Positions 36,950-45,798 of a stretch of 64,000 nt of DNA are shown in pieces. The notes beneath the pieces are model-generated. The model made no database searches and was not told where the DNA came from. It was given only the letters and a program-made list of their open reading frames with translations. Numbering within the stretch: position 1 is the first letter of the stretch; each line of letters starts with the position of its first letter. The stretch spans positions 62,001 to 126,000 of the forward strand of contig CAYYKD010000003.1 in the NCBI GenBank assembly GCA_964471825.1. The letters run 5' to 3'. Source of the stretch: CAYYKD01 sp964471825. GTDB lineage: Bacteria > Spirochaetota > GWE2-31-10 > CAYYKD01. A program made the position numbers and the translations under genes.

Positions 36950-38788
36950 ATGGATGATAGCGAGAATACAGTGGGCATAGAAATAATTAACGCAATAAAT
37001 GACATAAAAAATTCAAATATCCCGCAAGAGGTTCTGGAACTGTTAGATAATATATCTCTGGAACTGATTGGTCTCTATACTGAGAATGGTAGTCGAAAGG
37101 ATAAGATTGTTGCAAGTAACACAAAACGCGTGATTACTGAGTATATGATTCAGCACTTAAACGAGATCGAACGGGAAATAATTAATAATACTAAAACAAA
37201 GACTAAAATTTATCAAAAAATTAATAGTCTTATAACACACTATTTTTCTACTAACTATTTTCGTAAAATCTATATTGTAACGATGGTTGATGATTTTATA
37301 GAATCCATCTTTGGTGATGAATTGACACTCTCAAAGTATATATTTGATAAATATTCAAAAAAAATGGTCGGGCATGAATATGATGAGATGGTAAAATATA
37401 TCGCAATCTATGGACAGGTTATTGATAATTCTGATGTTCATGACCTGAAGATCGGCTATAGAAAGGCAATTGTTGAAGAGGCTCATTCAAATGATATAAT
37501 TACGGATGTCTGGGTTAAACTAAAGGAGATTGCCGGAAAGCCTGTCTGCGATAAGCTGTATAATAACCTTTCAACATTCAATTTTGATAAATTGAATCAC
37601 AATAAGAAGTTTCTTAAACCGGTTATAGAAAAAATATTATTGGGAAAGGAGATGATTACAGATGAGTTTTGCAGAGTAAGGCAGGCAGGAATAGAATATT
37701 ACGGTGCACCGATCAGCACGCTTGGGGCAGCAAATATTTATGATTTTGAAGCATTTCATAAAAAGATTCGAGAAAAAGGGTATTTTGACGAGGCAAACAT
37801 TCTATCCGCATATATTCAGAATAATATTCTCCTGTTTACTGACGATGTTATAGATCTTAAATTTTGTGGTCTGGATGAATCACTGCTTATGGAATTAAAA
37901 AACCTTAACAGCAGAAAATATAGAAACATATGTCTTGGATTTATTATTCTATCAGAGCCGACTGAACAGATATTTGAAGCAGATGGTTCGCTTAATTTTA
38001 TTGTTAACAATCTGTTAAAATCTATCTACAAAATGAGTGAGGTGGTTTTGATAGGTGATTTTGAATTTCAGGAATTTCAGAAGGAAATTCTCGTAACTCT
38101 ACAACAGATATCGAGATTACGGGATATTGAGACTAGTGCCCATCAGGAAAGGGTTACAATATATACTAAGGTGCTTGCAGAGGCCCTCCTGGCCAAAAAG
38201 GAGTCGGGTGAGTTAACAAAACTTGTTTTGGCAAGCGGTCTTTCGGAGTCAACGGATTATAATATTGTTGATAAAGAGTATGTTAGAGATCTTGTATATA
38301 GTGCTTCGCTACATGATCTGGGTAAGGTGGGCATTTCGGATGATGTTCTGAAAAAACCTGACAGATTAACGCATGACGAGTATGTCTATATGCAATCCCA
38401 CGCGGATCTTGGTTTTCAGAAGTTGAACAGTGTGACTAGAATGTCTAAGAATAAGACATTTCTCGTGCTTGCGGCGGCTCTTGCCGGTAATCATCATGAA
38501 AAGTGGAATGGTCATGGCTACCCTCTAGGCAAGAAGGGTTATGAGATCCCTTTATCTGCCAGGATTCTCGCGATTGCAGATGTCTACGATGCACTTAGAG
38601 TGAGACGGCCATATAAGAAGCCGTTTACCCATGTTGATGCTGTAAAAGTGATCCTGCATGAAAAGGGAAGACATTTTGATCCTGTCCTTGTCGATATTTT
38701 TTATGAGTACAATAAAAGTTTTGATGAATCATTTAAATCTGTGCAGGAAAACAACATTGTTGTAACGAAATCATACGATAGTGATTAA
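36950..38788 (+). CDS. HD-GYP domain protein, probable c-di-GMP phosphodiesterase
   Basis: 612 residues. The C-terminal HD-GYP domain (about 390-580) has HQERV, the metal-binding pair in SLHDLGKVGI (His455-Asp456), the second-shell QSHADLGFQKL, NHHEKWNGHGYP and ADVYDALRVRRPYKKP, so catalytic residues look intact. The first 380 residues are helical and match no family I recognise; with no membrane helix, they probably sense a cytoplasmic signal or partner. GAGGG stands before the ATG. The DUF748 gene follows after 27 bases and may be co-transcribed. Confidence 0.9.
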   Translation: MDDSENTVGIEIINAINDIKNSNIPQEVLELLDNISLELIGLYTENGSRKDKIVASNTKRVITEYMIQHLNEIEREIINNTKTKTKIYQKINSLITHYFSTNYFRKIYIVTMVDDFIESIFGDELTLSKYIFDKYSKKMVGHEYDEMVKYIAIYGQVIDNSDVHDLKIGYRKAIVEEAHSNDIITDVWVKLKEIAGKPVCDKLYNNLSTFNFDKLNHNKKFLKPVIEKILLGKEMITDEFCRVRQAGIEYYGAPISTLGAANIYDFEAFHKKIREKGYFDEANILSAYIQNNILLFTDDVIDLKFCGLDESLLMELKNLNSRKYRNICLGFIILSEPTEQIFEADGSLNFIVNNLLKSIYKMSEVVLIGDFEFQEFQKEILVTLQQISRLRDIETSAHQERVTIYTKVLAEALLAKKESGELTKLVLASGLSESTDYNIVDKEYVRDLVYSASLHDLGKVGISDDVLKKPDRLTHDEYVYMQSHADLGFQKLNSVTRMSKNKTFLVLAAALAGNHHEKWNGHGYPLGKKGYEIPLSARILAIADVYDALRVRRPYKKPFTHVDAVKVILHEKGRHFDPVLVDIFYEYNKSFDESFKSVQENNIVVTKSYDSD

Positions 38789-38815
38789 TAGATTAATCGC
38801 AATGCAGGTGTTGTT

Positions 38816-41800
38816 ATGAAACAAGGGCAAGGTGTAACTTCATTTTTGAAAATTTTCTCTATTGTTGTTATTGCTCTGATAATATTTATGGCTATACTTA
38901 TTTTTATTGCCGCAAAGAATATCACACCGATTGCACGAAGGTTAATTAATAGAGAGCTGCACTATCAAAGGGCATCATTTAATCCGGCATCACTTGAAAT
39001 ATCTCTGGATAATTTAACGCTTGGGATAGATATTGACAATACTTTTTTTTCTGTTTCAAAAATCACTGCAAGGCTATCTATTCGAGACATTGTTAGAGGC
39101 AAACTGAGATTCTCATCAATTGCTGCAGAGTCCCCTGTGTTGAAAGTGTACAGAACAGTCGATGGTAAATTTGTCTTTCCCGACTTCATTTCACCGGAAA
39201 AAATTAAAGGATCAACGCAATTCAATATTATTTCAGGGAGTTCCTTTGAGAATATCAAGGTGAGTAATGGTCGAGTAGTCTCAGATAATGGTCTGGTAAT
39301 ACTTGACGAACTTGTTATCTCAATACCCGGTTTTAGACCCGACAATATTAAGGTTGAGCCTGTCATATCAGGGAAACTATACAATAATGTGTTTAGGATA
39401 TCTGGAAACTCTGAGGTTAAACAGGATTTAATTATCAACACATTTGCAGCTGATTTGAGTAAATTTAAGTTGCTTGACATCTATAATCTATTTAACTTTA
39501 GTCTGCCCTATACTATCAGCTCAGGAGAGCTATCCGGAACAATATATTTTAAACACATTTCAAAGAAAGGCAGGGTCAATTGGAGCGTAGGTGGAACAAT
39601 CTCACTTCGCAATCTCTCTATTGTAGAAGGTGTAGAGCGGTCGCGATTTTTGAAAAATATAGAAGGTGAATTAAAGGGTTTCAATTATAATGGAACGGAC
39701 AACCTATTTTCTGCTGAAATGATTAATGTACGCAAAGGTGAGTGGCATCATCAAATTAAAATACCAAATAAGACTGTTAAATCTCTGAAATCACAGGAGC
39801 CTTTTTTCTATAAGATTGAAATGCTTGCACTCTCAAATATTGATCTGAGGTATATTGACGAGCTTACAGACTTTAGCGAAACACTTCGGGTTGAATCATT
39901 GAAAATTAGTTCACTGTCAAATATTCGATCAGGGTTGTCAGATGTGATTTTGAAAATAAGGGGCAATAGGTTTGATGAGCTAGTACTTAACGGCCAGATC
40001 AATCAGGCTGATGGTGTATATATATTAAATAGCGGCACTCTTAGGAAACTCACTCTTGACGGTTATAGGCCACTTCTTAAGCGAATTACAACTGTTAGAG
40101 GGGGACTTATAGATATTAATAAGCTCAGTGGCTCCTTGGATAGAAATGGTTTTCAGTTTAATACAGAGGTTGATCTTAGGTCGCTTGTTATACCGGGAAA
40201 GAACACAGAGATATATATAGACAGACTATGGTGTCAAATTGAGAGAGAGCGTGATGGTTCATTAATTGCCGGGCAGGTGATTGTTTCTGAGCTTGATCCG
40301 GCAATTCCAAACATAAGGAATATTAGTTTCAGTATTAATGGTAAGCCGGAAGGCTATAGAATGGGAGTGGTAAAAAAGAGATCCGGTCTAATTGGTAGTG
40401 TTGATGAAAAGCAGATGCAGAGCTACATTATGGACGATTTTCTTACAGTTACCAATATCAAGATATCTGCTCTCCATGATGGGAGATCACTTAGTATTGA
40501 GTCAGACTCCATTGACATGAATGTAAAGGCTACTATTGATTCAGAACCAACGCTTCAATTTGCAGGGAGTGCCGAGATGTCTATTAATGGTCTGCTTCTA
40601 AGAGCTGACCAACGGATAGGACTAAAGATCGACAGGGCAAAACTAACTATTAAAAAAATAAACTTCTTTCCAATGGATATCTTTATTTCGGAGGGAACGA
40701 TAAATAGTCCTCTAATATCCGCAGGGGTAAAGGCTGACAATTCGTTTGAACTGTTCTCATTTCTAGAGCCATTTAAGAAATCAAAGCCTGCATCGAATAT
40801 CACAGAAATAAGAAGCATGGATAATAAGTTCACAATAAACAAACTAAATATTGCTGATGGGACTATAGTCTTTAATGATAGAACGACCGCTCCTAACTTT
40901 TTAGCCACGGTAGATAAGATAGAGGGTGTTATTCAGGACTTTCCCTCGGTAACACAAAGCACGGGCAGATATCTGCTTTCAGGAAAATATGACGGACTAA
41001 CTGATGTCTATCTGGATGGAACAATAAATCCATCAGGACACAAACTGAAGATATCCTGTTCTGATTTAAAATTGCCCGGTCTATCATCATATTTTATCAG
41101 ATATCTCGGAAATGAGGTAATCTCCGGATCATCAAATATTAACATGGATGTCCGGATCGATAATAAGGGGTTTTCTGTAGACAATAGTATAGAGTTGTAC
41201 TCTGTATCGGCTAAAAAAATAAACGGAAATATCAATCTTGAGAGGCTTCTGAGAATTATCGAGGATAGCTCAGGAGTGATTAAGCTGAATATTCCAATCA
41301 AGAGTATAGATGGCGATATAAAAGTTGATTATAGGAAAAACTTTTTTGATCTATTTATGCAGTCCATTGATAAGCCTGTGGCTGGTGTATCCGGTGTGGT
41401 TGGCTTTATTCCCGATAATATATATGATATTATACTCTTTAAGGATGGAATGTCGGAAATTCAATCTATTGACGGAGTGTTTAGTGATAAAATAGTGTCA
41501 TCATTTAATGTAAAATCAAAATACTTCCTTATTGAGAGTTTTGTTGATCAGAAAACTGATAGGGATGAAATTAGAAATAGTAAATTTATGCGTGTCTATG
41601 ATCTCTACTCAATACAGGCTAAGGATCAGAGGCCGGCATTAATTGAAGTCTATAGACATTTTGATATGGTTTTTAATTATGATTATTTAAGTGACAATGA
41701 GTTCAAGAAATCAATAATTGAAAACATTAAACTTGACTATTCGGATTACACAAACCTTTCTCAGAAAAGATCAGAGGAGATTGCCAAGGTGATAACCAGC

Positions 41801-41920
41801 ATCTATGGAGTAGATGAGAAGAGGATTATTATTAGAATTCCTAAAGAAGTCAATAATAATAATCTTGTTGAGGGGTATTCAAATAATCTGGGTGTAGTAA
41901 GGTCAGGAGAAAAAAAATAG
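38816..41920 (+). CDS. DUF748/AsmA-like membrane-anchored periplasmic protein
   Basis: 1034 residues. A single N-terminal membrane helix (IFSIVVIALIIFMAILIFIAA) is followed by long beta-rich repeats typical of the AsmA/TamB/DUF748 group: FNPASLEISLDNLTLGI, IRDIVRGKLRFSSIAAESP and later ATVDKIEGVIQDFPS with LSGKYDGLTDVYLDGTINP. This group forms periplasm-spanning lipid-transfer or outer-membrane-biogenesis proteins. The last 100 residues (IEVYRHFDMVF ... IIIRIP) resemble the end of DUF748 proteins where an OmpA-like segment often sits, here without its usual motifs. Role in envelope lipid transport is inferred. Behind an HD-GYP gene. Confidence 0.75.
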   Translation: MKQGQGVTSFLKIFSIVVIALIIFMAILIFIAAKNITPIARRLINRELHYQRASFNPASLEISLDNLTLGIDIDNTFFSVSKITARLSIRDIVRGKLRFSSIAAESPVLKVYRTVDGKFVFPDFISPEKIKGSTQFNIISGSSFENIKVSNGRVVSDNGLVILDELVISIPGFRPDNIKVEPVISGKLYNNVFRISGNSEVKQDLIINTFAADLSKFKLLDIYNLFNFSLPYTISSGELSGTIYFKHISKKGRVNWSVGGTISLRNLSIVEGVERSRFLKNIEGELKGFNYNGTDNLFSAEMINVRKGEWHHQIKIPNKTVKSLKSQEPFFYKIEMLALSNIDLRYIDELTDFSETLRVESLKISSLSNIRSGLSDVILKIRGNRFDELVLNGQINQADGVYILNSGTLRKLTLDGYRPLLKRITTVRGGLIDINKLSGSLDRNGFQFNTEVDLRSLVIPGKNTEIYIDRLWCQIERERDGSLIAGQVIVSELDPAIPNIRNISFSINGKPEGYRMGVVKKRSGLIGSVDEKQMQSYIMDDFLTVTNIKISALHDGRSLSIESDSIDMNVKATIDSEPTLQFAGSAEMSINGLLLRADQRIGLKIDRAKLTIKKINFFPMDIFISEGTINSPLISAGVKADNSFELFSFLEPFKKSKPASNITEIRSMDNKFTINKLNIADGTIVFNDRTTAPNFLATVDKIEGVIQDFPSVTQSTGRYLLSGKYDGLTDVYLDGTINPSGHKLKISCSDLKLPGLSSYFIRYLGNEVISGSSNINMDVRIDNKGFSVDNSIELYSVSAKKINGNINLERLLRIIEDSSGVIKLNIPIKSIDGDIKVDYRKNFFDLFMQSIDKPVAGVSGVVGFIPDNIYDIILFKDGMSEIQSIDGVFSDKIVSSFNVKSKYFLIESFVDQKTDRDEIRNSKFMRVYDLYSIQAKDQRPALIEVYRHFDMVFNYDYLSDNEFKKSIIENIKLDYSDYTNLSQKRSEEIAKVITSIYGVDEKRIIIRIPKEVNNNNLVEGYSNNLGVVRSGEKK

Positions 41921-41950
41921 AAGGGCTGGTCAGACCCTTCTAAGTTTAAA
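41919..41950 (+). terminator. Hairpin AGAAGGG/CCCTTCT after the DUF748 gene
   Basis: A perfect 7-bp stem (41919-41925 with 41935-41941) at the end of the gene. The plus-strand downstream sequence lacks a clean T-run, while A-run AAAAAAA lies just upstream, so as an intrinsic terminator it is better for minus-strand transcripts. Confidence 0.4.
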
Positions 41951-42230
41951 AAAAAGTTTCGTTTTTGTTTGTTACTTCTTAGTTTGTAAGAATCTTTGTA
42001 ATAAATTGTTATTACTATTTATTATTACTACTATGATAGTAAATATAACACAGCCGGTTTGAAAAGTCAATATATTTTAGAAAAAAAATTTTTGTTTTTT
42101 CAGATGTTCGGAGTGTACCGGAATTGTGTATTGTTTATTCTTTGAAATGTGCATAGAAATGTGCATAATTTGACGGAAAGAATTTAGATGTATTCTGTGC
42201 TATGTTTTGATAATCTGTACTGATCAACCA

Positions 42231-42370
42231 TAGGTTGTCCCCACTAATCATGTTCCGGCAAAATATGTAACTTAAAAAAACTCTATTTTAAAAAACTTCA
42301 TTTTAAAAAAACTCCTTTGATGTGTAAGTAATATTTAGAGAATCTGGCAGAAGTAATGATTTTTGCCGGA
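42231..42370. repeat. GGTTGTCCCC copy plus 117-bp inverted repeat TCCGGCAAAA/TTTTGCCGGA
   Basis: TAGGTTGTCCCC begins at 42231. A perfect 10-bp inverted repeat (42254-42263 and 42361-42370) brackets three tandem copies of a TTTTAAAAAAACTC-like unit. The right part resembles 9590-9620. Confidence 0.5.
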
Positions 42371-42498
42371 TTCTAATTCTAACTGGAGCTTTATGTCAGA
42401 GAATTTGCAGGTGAGAGCGTAATAAGTCAATATATTCCCTTATTATTAGCGTATTAAATAAAAATTTTTATATAATTTATTGAGTTATAATTCAATAT

Positions 42499-42527
42499 TT
42501 GATATATTAGTTTAATTGAAGTATTAA
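42499..42527 (+). promoter_or_regulatory. Predicted promoter of the membrane hybrid kinase gene
   Basis: TTGATA (42499-42504), 17 bases, TATTAA (42522-42527). Confidence 0.4.
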
Positions 42528-42548
42528 AACATTATAAAGGTAGTACAG

Positions 42549-44699
42549 GTGAAAATAGTACAGGTGAAAATAAAGAAACAAATTCTTTTGCTTATTACAG
42601 TTTTGACAATTTTGACAATCTGTGTAAACATAGCGGCAGATGAATATGATTTACAGAGCAGCTTGTTAAACGGAAGTTCACAGAATAGTACAACTACTAA
42701 TGTGTCATCTGATGAGATGATATACTTTACTGTGGGTAAGCTCCGATACTACAGAACAATAATGCTGGTTGTAGACCCATCAACAGGGGTGATACTTGCA
42801 AGTTCAGGCGGTGCAGTTAGTTTCTATGGCTATAATAAACTTGAGGGGATGAATATCTCCGAAATAAATACTCTTAATCAGTATCAGATAGCTGATGAAA
42901 TGAATAAAGCGGTAAATGAAAAAAGGAATTTTTTTCATTTCAAGCATAGGCTTGCAGATAGACGGATTGTGGATGTTCATGTGAATTCATACCCGATGAT
43001 TTATAAAGATAGACCAGTACTTGTTTCCCGTGTTATGGATGTGTCTGATCAAATTTTTTCTGAATCGACACACTCGGTTATTAAATATATGATGTTTATC
43101 GCATTATTTCTCATAATTATTATCTTAATTGTTTTCATGGTGTATATTAGGAACAATGAAAAAAAATATCGTCTGCTCTTTGAAAACATGGTTGAGGGGT
43201 TTGCACTTCATGAGATAATCTTTGACAAGGAGAATAATCCTGTAGACTATAGATTCATCGATATCAATCCCCGTTTTGAGGAGTTGACCGGTTTAAAACG
43301 GGAGACTGTCCTGGGTAGATCAGTTAAAGAGATGCTTCCTGAAACTGAGACCTATTGGATAGAGAACTACTCAAAAGTTGCCTTGAGCGGAAAGCCGCTC
43401 TCTTTTGAGAACTATTCTCAGGGGCTTAATAAATACTTTAGCTGCAATGCGTTTTCTCCATCAAGGGGGAAGTTTGCTGTAATTTTCTCTGATATTACTG
43501 ATAATAAAATTAAAGAACTTGAGATCATCAAGTCAAGGGATGAAGCACAGAAAGCAAATAAGACCAAGTCCGATTTTCTTGCAAATATGAATCATGAGAT
43601 ACGGACGCCTATTCATAGTATAATCGGTTTTTCAGATGCACTGCTCAAAACAGATCTCAGTTCTAATCAGAGGGATTTTGCAACAAATATAGTGATGGCC
43701 TCCTCTTCATTAATGGGGCTGATAAATGATATATTTGACCTTACCTCAGTAGAAAATGACACACTCATATTACATCCGGATAAAATAAAGATAACTCAAT
43801 TAATTGAGTCTGTTGTTGAATTATTGAGATATAAGGCGGTGGTAAAAGGGTTAAATCTAACATTTTTCAATAATTTACAGGATGATTTTACGATTATGGC
43901 TGACCCCGTGCGATTGAGACAGGTTCTAATCAATCTATTGGCAAATGCAGTTAAGTTTACCGATAATGGCGGTGTATCTATAGAATGTGCTGTTAACATC
44001 CTTGATGAAAAACTGGCGGCATTTACAATATCTGTAACTGATACAGGTGTAGGGATAGATGAGTCACACAGGCCCAGGCTCTATGAGGCCTTCTATCAGA
44101 TAGAGAATGAAAAGTCTAGAAAGCATGGCGGAACAGGGGTCGGGCTGCCGATTTCAGATAGAATTTTGAAGTTAATGGGCAGCAGTCTTGAATATGAAAG
44201 TAAGGTTGGCAGAGGTTCAAGATTCTATTTTACAATTACAACTGAATACTACACAGAGACAGTCAGGGAAAATCGGGATAGAAATAACCTGAAAGAGATT
44301 AGTGCTAATAAGCAGAGTTCATTTGATGGTACTATACTTGTGGTTGAAGATGAGAAGATCAACATGATTCTTATTAAATTTTACATCTCGCATCTCTTAC
44401 CCAATGCACAGATAATAGAGGCCTATAATGGACTTGAGGCAGTCAATCAAGCGAAGGAGTTTCATCCTGAGCTTATTCTTATGGATCTTAGGATGCCTGA
44501 GATGGATGGAATAGCTGCAACAATAAAGATTCGTGAGTTATTTCCGGAGCATCCTCCGATCATTGCAGTAACTGCAGATGTAACCGATGCAGTAAAAGAG
44601 GAGTGTTTTAATGCAGGGATGAATGATTACTACACAAAACCATTAAATGAAGAAGAGATGGGTGAAATAATAAATAAATATCTGTTTAAGACTATCTAA
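42549..44699 (+). CDS. Membrane-bound hybrid sensor histidine kinase
   Basis: 716 residues starting with GTG. Order: a membrane helix (ILLLITVLTILTICVN), a periplasmic PAS-like sensor (about 50-170; MLVVDPSTGVILASSGGAVSFYGY), a second helix (about 178-200), a cytoplasmic PAS domain (about 205-320), HisKA with NMNHEIRTPIHS (His349), HATPase with LLANAVKF, DTGVGI and GGTGVGLPIS, and a complete receiver (VVEDEK, acceptor Asp646 in LMDLRMP, Lys in YYTKPL). All catalytic positions look intact. The first codons lie in a 15-base tandem duplication (42543-42572), which offers a second GTG 15 bases on. Overlaps the next gene by one base. Confidence 0.92.
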   Translation: MKIVQVKIKKQILLLITVLTILTICVNIAADEYDLQSSLLNGSSQNSTTTNVSSDEMIYFTVGKLRYYRTIMLVVDPSTGVILASSGGAVSFYGYNKLEGMNISEINTLNQYQIADEMNKAVNEKRNFFHFKHRLADRRIVDVHVNSYPMIYKDRPVLVSRVMDVSDQIFSESTHSVIKYMMFIALFLIIIILIVFMVYIRNNEKKYRLLFENMVEGFALHEIIFDKENNPVDYRFIDINPRFEELTGLKRETVLGRSVKEMLPETETYWIENYSKVALSGKPLSFENYSQGLNKYFSCNAFSPSRGKFAVIFSDITDNKIKELEIIKSRDEAQKANKTKSDFLANMNHEIRTPIHSIIGFSDALLKTDLSSNQRDFATNIVMASSSLMGLINDIFDLTSVENDTLILHPDKIKITQLIESVVELLRYKAVVKGLNLTFFNNLQDDFTIMADPVRLRQVLINLLANAVKFTDNGGVSIECAVNILDEKLAAFTISVTDTGVGIDESHRPRLYEAFYQIENEKSRKHGGTGVGLPISDRILKLMGSSLEYESKVGRGSRFYFTITTEYYTETVRENRDRNNLKEISANKQSSFDGTILVVEDEKINMILIKFYISHLLPNAQIIEAYNGLEAVNQAKEFHPELILMDLRMPEMDGIAATIKIRELFPEHPPIIAVTADVTDAVKEECFNAGMNDYYTKPLNEEEMGEIINKYLFKTI

Positions 44700-45748
44700 T
44701 GTTTGATAAAACATCACAAAAGAGAGTATGTATGATAAAAGAGTTGATAAATGATTTAGTATCTGTTTTTAAACCTGAGATTTACCATGGTTTTTTAAAA
44801 AAAGGCAAGTTTTTTGAAGGTTGGTATTACAAAATAACTGATAGGAGCGGGAAGCGAACAGCAGTGTTTATTCCGGGTATATCTAAATATACGAAAGACA
44901 GGCATTCATTTATTCAGTTTTTTCATACAGAACAGTTAAATAGAGATTATTTTCGGTTTGAGAGTGATAGTTTTAAGTCTGACTATAACCATCTTGGTGT
45001 CACTATAGACAGATCCTCATTCAGTTCGGATTCTATACAGGTAGAGATTGATCAAGGCAAGAAGATATCTGGAGATTTTAAGTTTACCAATCTGATTAGA
45101 TGGCCTGTTCTGTTATTTAGCCCCGGAATTATGGGTTTCTTTGGTGTTCTACCATTTATGGAGTGTTACTATGATCTCATCTCAACAAAGGGAGCTGTAA
45201 CCGGCAAGCTCAAAATTGATGATCAAATAATAGACTTTGATGGCGGCTCTGTCTACATAGAGAAAAACTGGGGTTCATCATTTCCGTCAGAGTGGATTTG
45301 GCTTCAGGCTAACAGGTTTAATACGGAGACTGTGGGTATAACTTTTTCATATGCGACAATTCCATTCCTGGGCACAAGTTTTAAGGGGCTGGTTTGCGGT
45401 CTGTCAATCGGTAAGAAGTTCTATAAGTTTGCAACCTACAATGGCGGCAAGGTCTTAAGTTTAGATATCAGCGATCACTCTGTAAAAGTACTTCTTAGAA
45501 AGGGCAGTCTCTATCTTGAAATTGAAGCTCAAAGGATTGATGGTGCATATTTGCCGTATCCGACCATAACAGGTATGAACGGCACTATCTATGAAAGTAT
45601 AAGCGGTAATATGAAAGCATTGCTATACAGACTTAAGGGCGGATCCAGGCAGGTGATCTTTGAAGGCGTTAGTGATAATTGCGGTGTTGAGATAACCATG
45701 AAAAAAAATAATGGCTTTTCATGGGATAAATTAACTAAGCAGGGTTAG
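44699..45748 (+). CDS. Tocopherol cyclase-like family protein
   Basis: 349 residues. PEIYHGFLKKGKFFEGWYYKITD at the start, the internal FFGVLPFMECYYDLIS and the later YIEKNWGSSFPSEWIWLQAN match the tocopherol cyclase-like family (VTE1-related beta-barrel); in plants the enzyme closes the chromanol ring, but bacterial members outside cyanobacteria have no assigned activity. Start overlaps the upstream kinase stop (TAATG); an ATG at 44732 preceded by AGAGAG is an alternative. Being coupled to a membrane hybrid kinase is unusual and suggests it serves that signalling pathway or simply shares its message. Catalytic function is not claimed. Confidence 0.8.
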   Translation: MFDKTSQKRVCMIKELINDLVSVFKPEIYHGFLKKGKFFEGWYYKITDRSGKRTAVFIPGISKYTKDRHSFIQFFHTEQLNRDYFRFESDSFKSDYNHLGVTIDRSSFSSDSIQVEIDQGKKISGDFKFTNLIRWPVLLFSPGIMGFFGVLPFMECYYDLISTKGAVTGKLKIDDQIIDFDGGSVYIEKNWGSSFPSEWIWLQANRFNTETVGITFSYATIPFLGTSFKGLVCGLSIGKKFYKFATYNGGKVLSLDISDHSVKVLLRKGSLYLEIEAQRIDGAYLPYPTITGMNGTIYESISGNMKALLYRLKGGSRQVIFEGVSDNCGVEITMKKNNGFSWDKLTKQG

Positions 45749-45798
45749 GTTGTCCCTAATGGGTTAAATCAACTAATGAGGGATAGGTTGTCCCTAAT
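45746..45798. repeat. Direct repeat of TAGGTTGTCCCTAAT
   Basis: Two identical 15-base copies at 45746-45760 and 45784-45798, 38 bases apart, between convergent genes. The second is preceded by AGGGA, so it can form an AGGGA/TCCCT hairpin. Belongs to the GGTTGTCC repeat family of this window. Confidence 0.7.

Larger units (their letters stand above)
41921..42548. other. 628-base intergenic region
   Basis: Contains the AGAAGGG hairpin, runs of TTATTACTA-like sequence (about 42000-42050), the GGTTGTCCCC repeat copy at 42231, the TCCGGCAAAA inverted repeat (42254-42370) and the promoter at 42499-42527. No ORF or RNA gene recognised. Confidence 0.6.
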
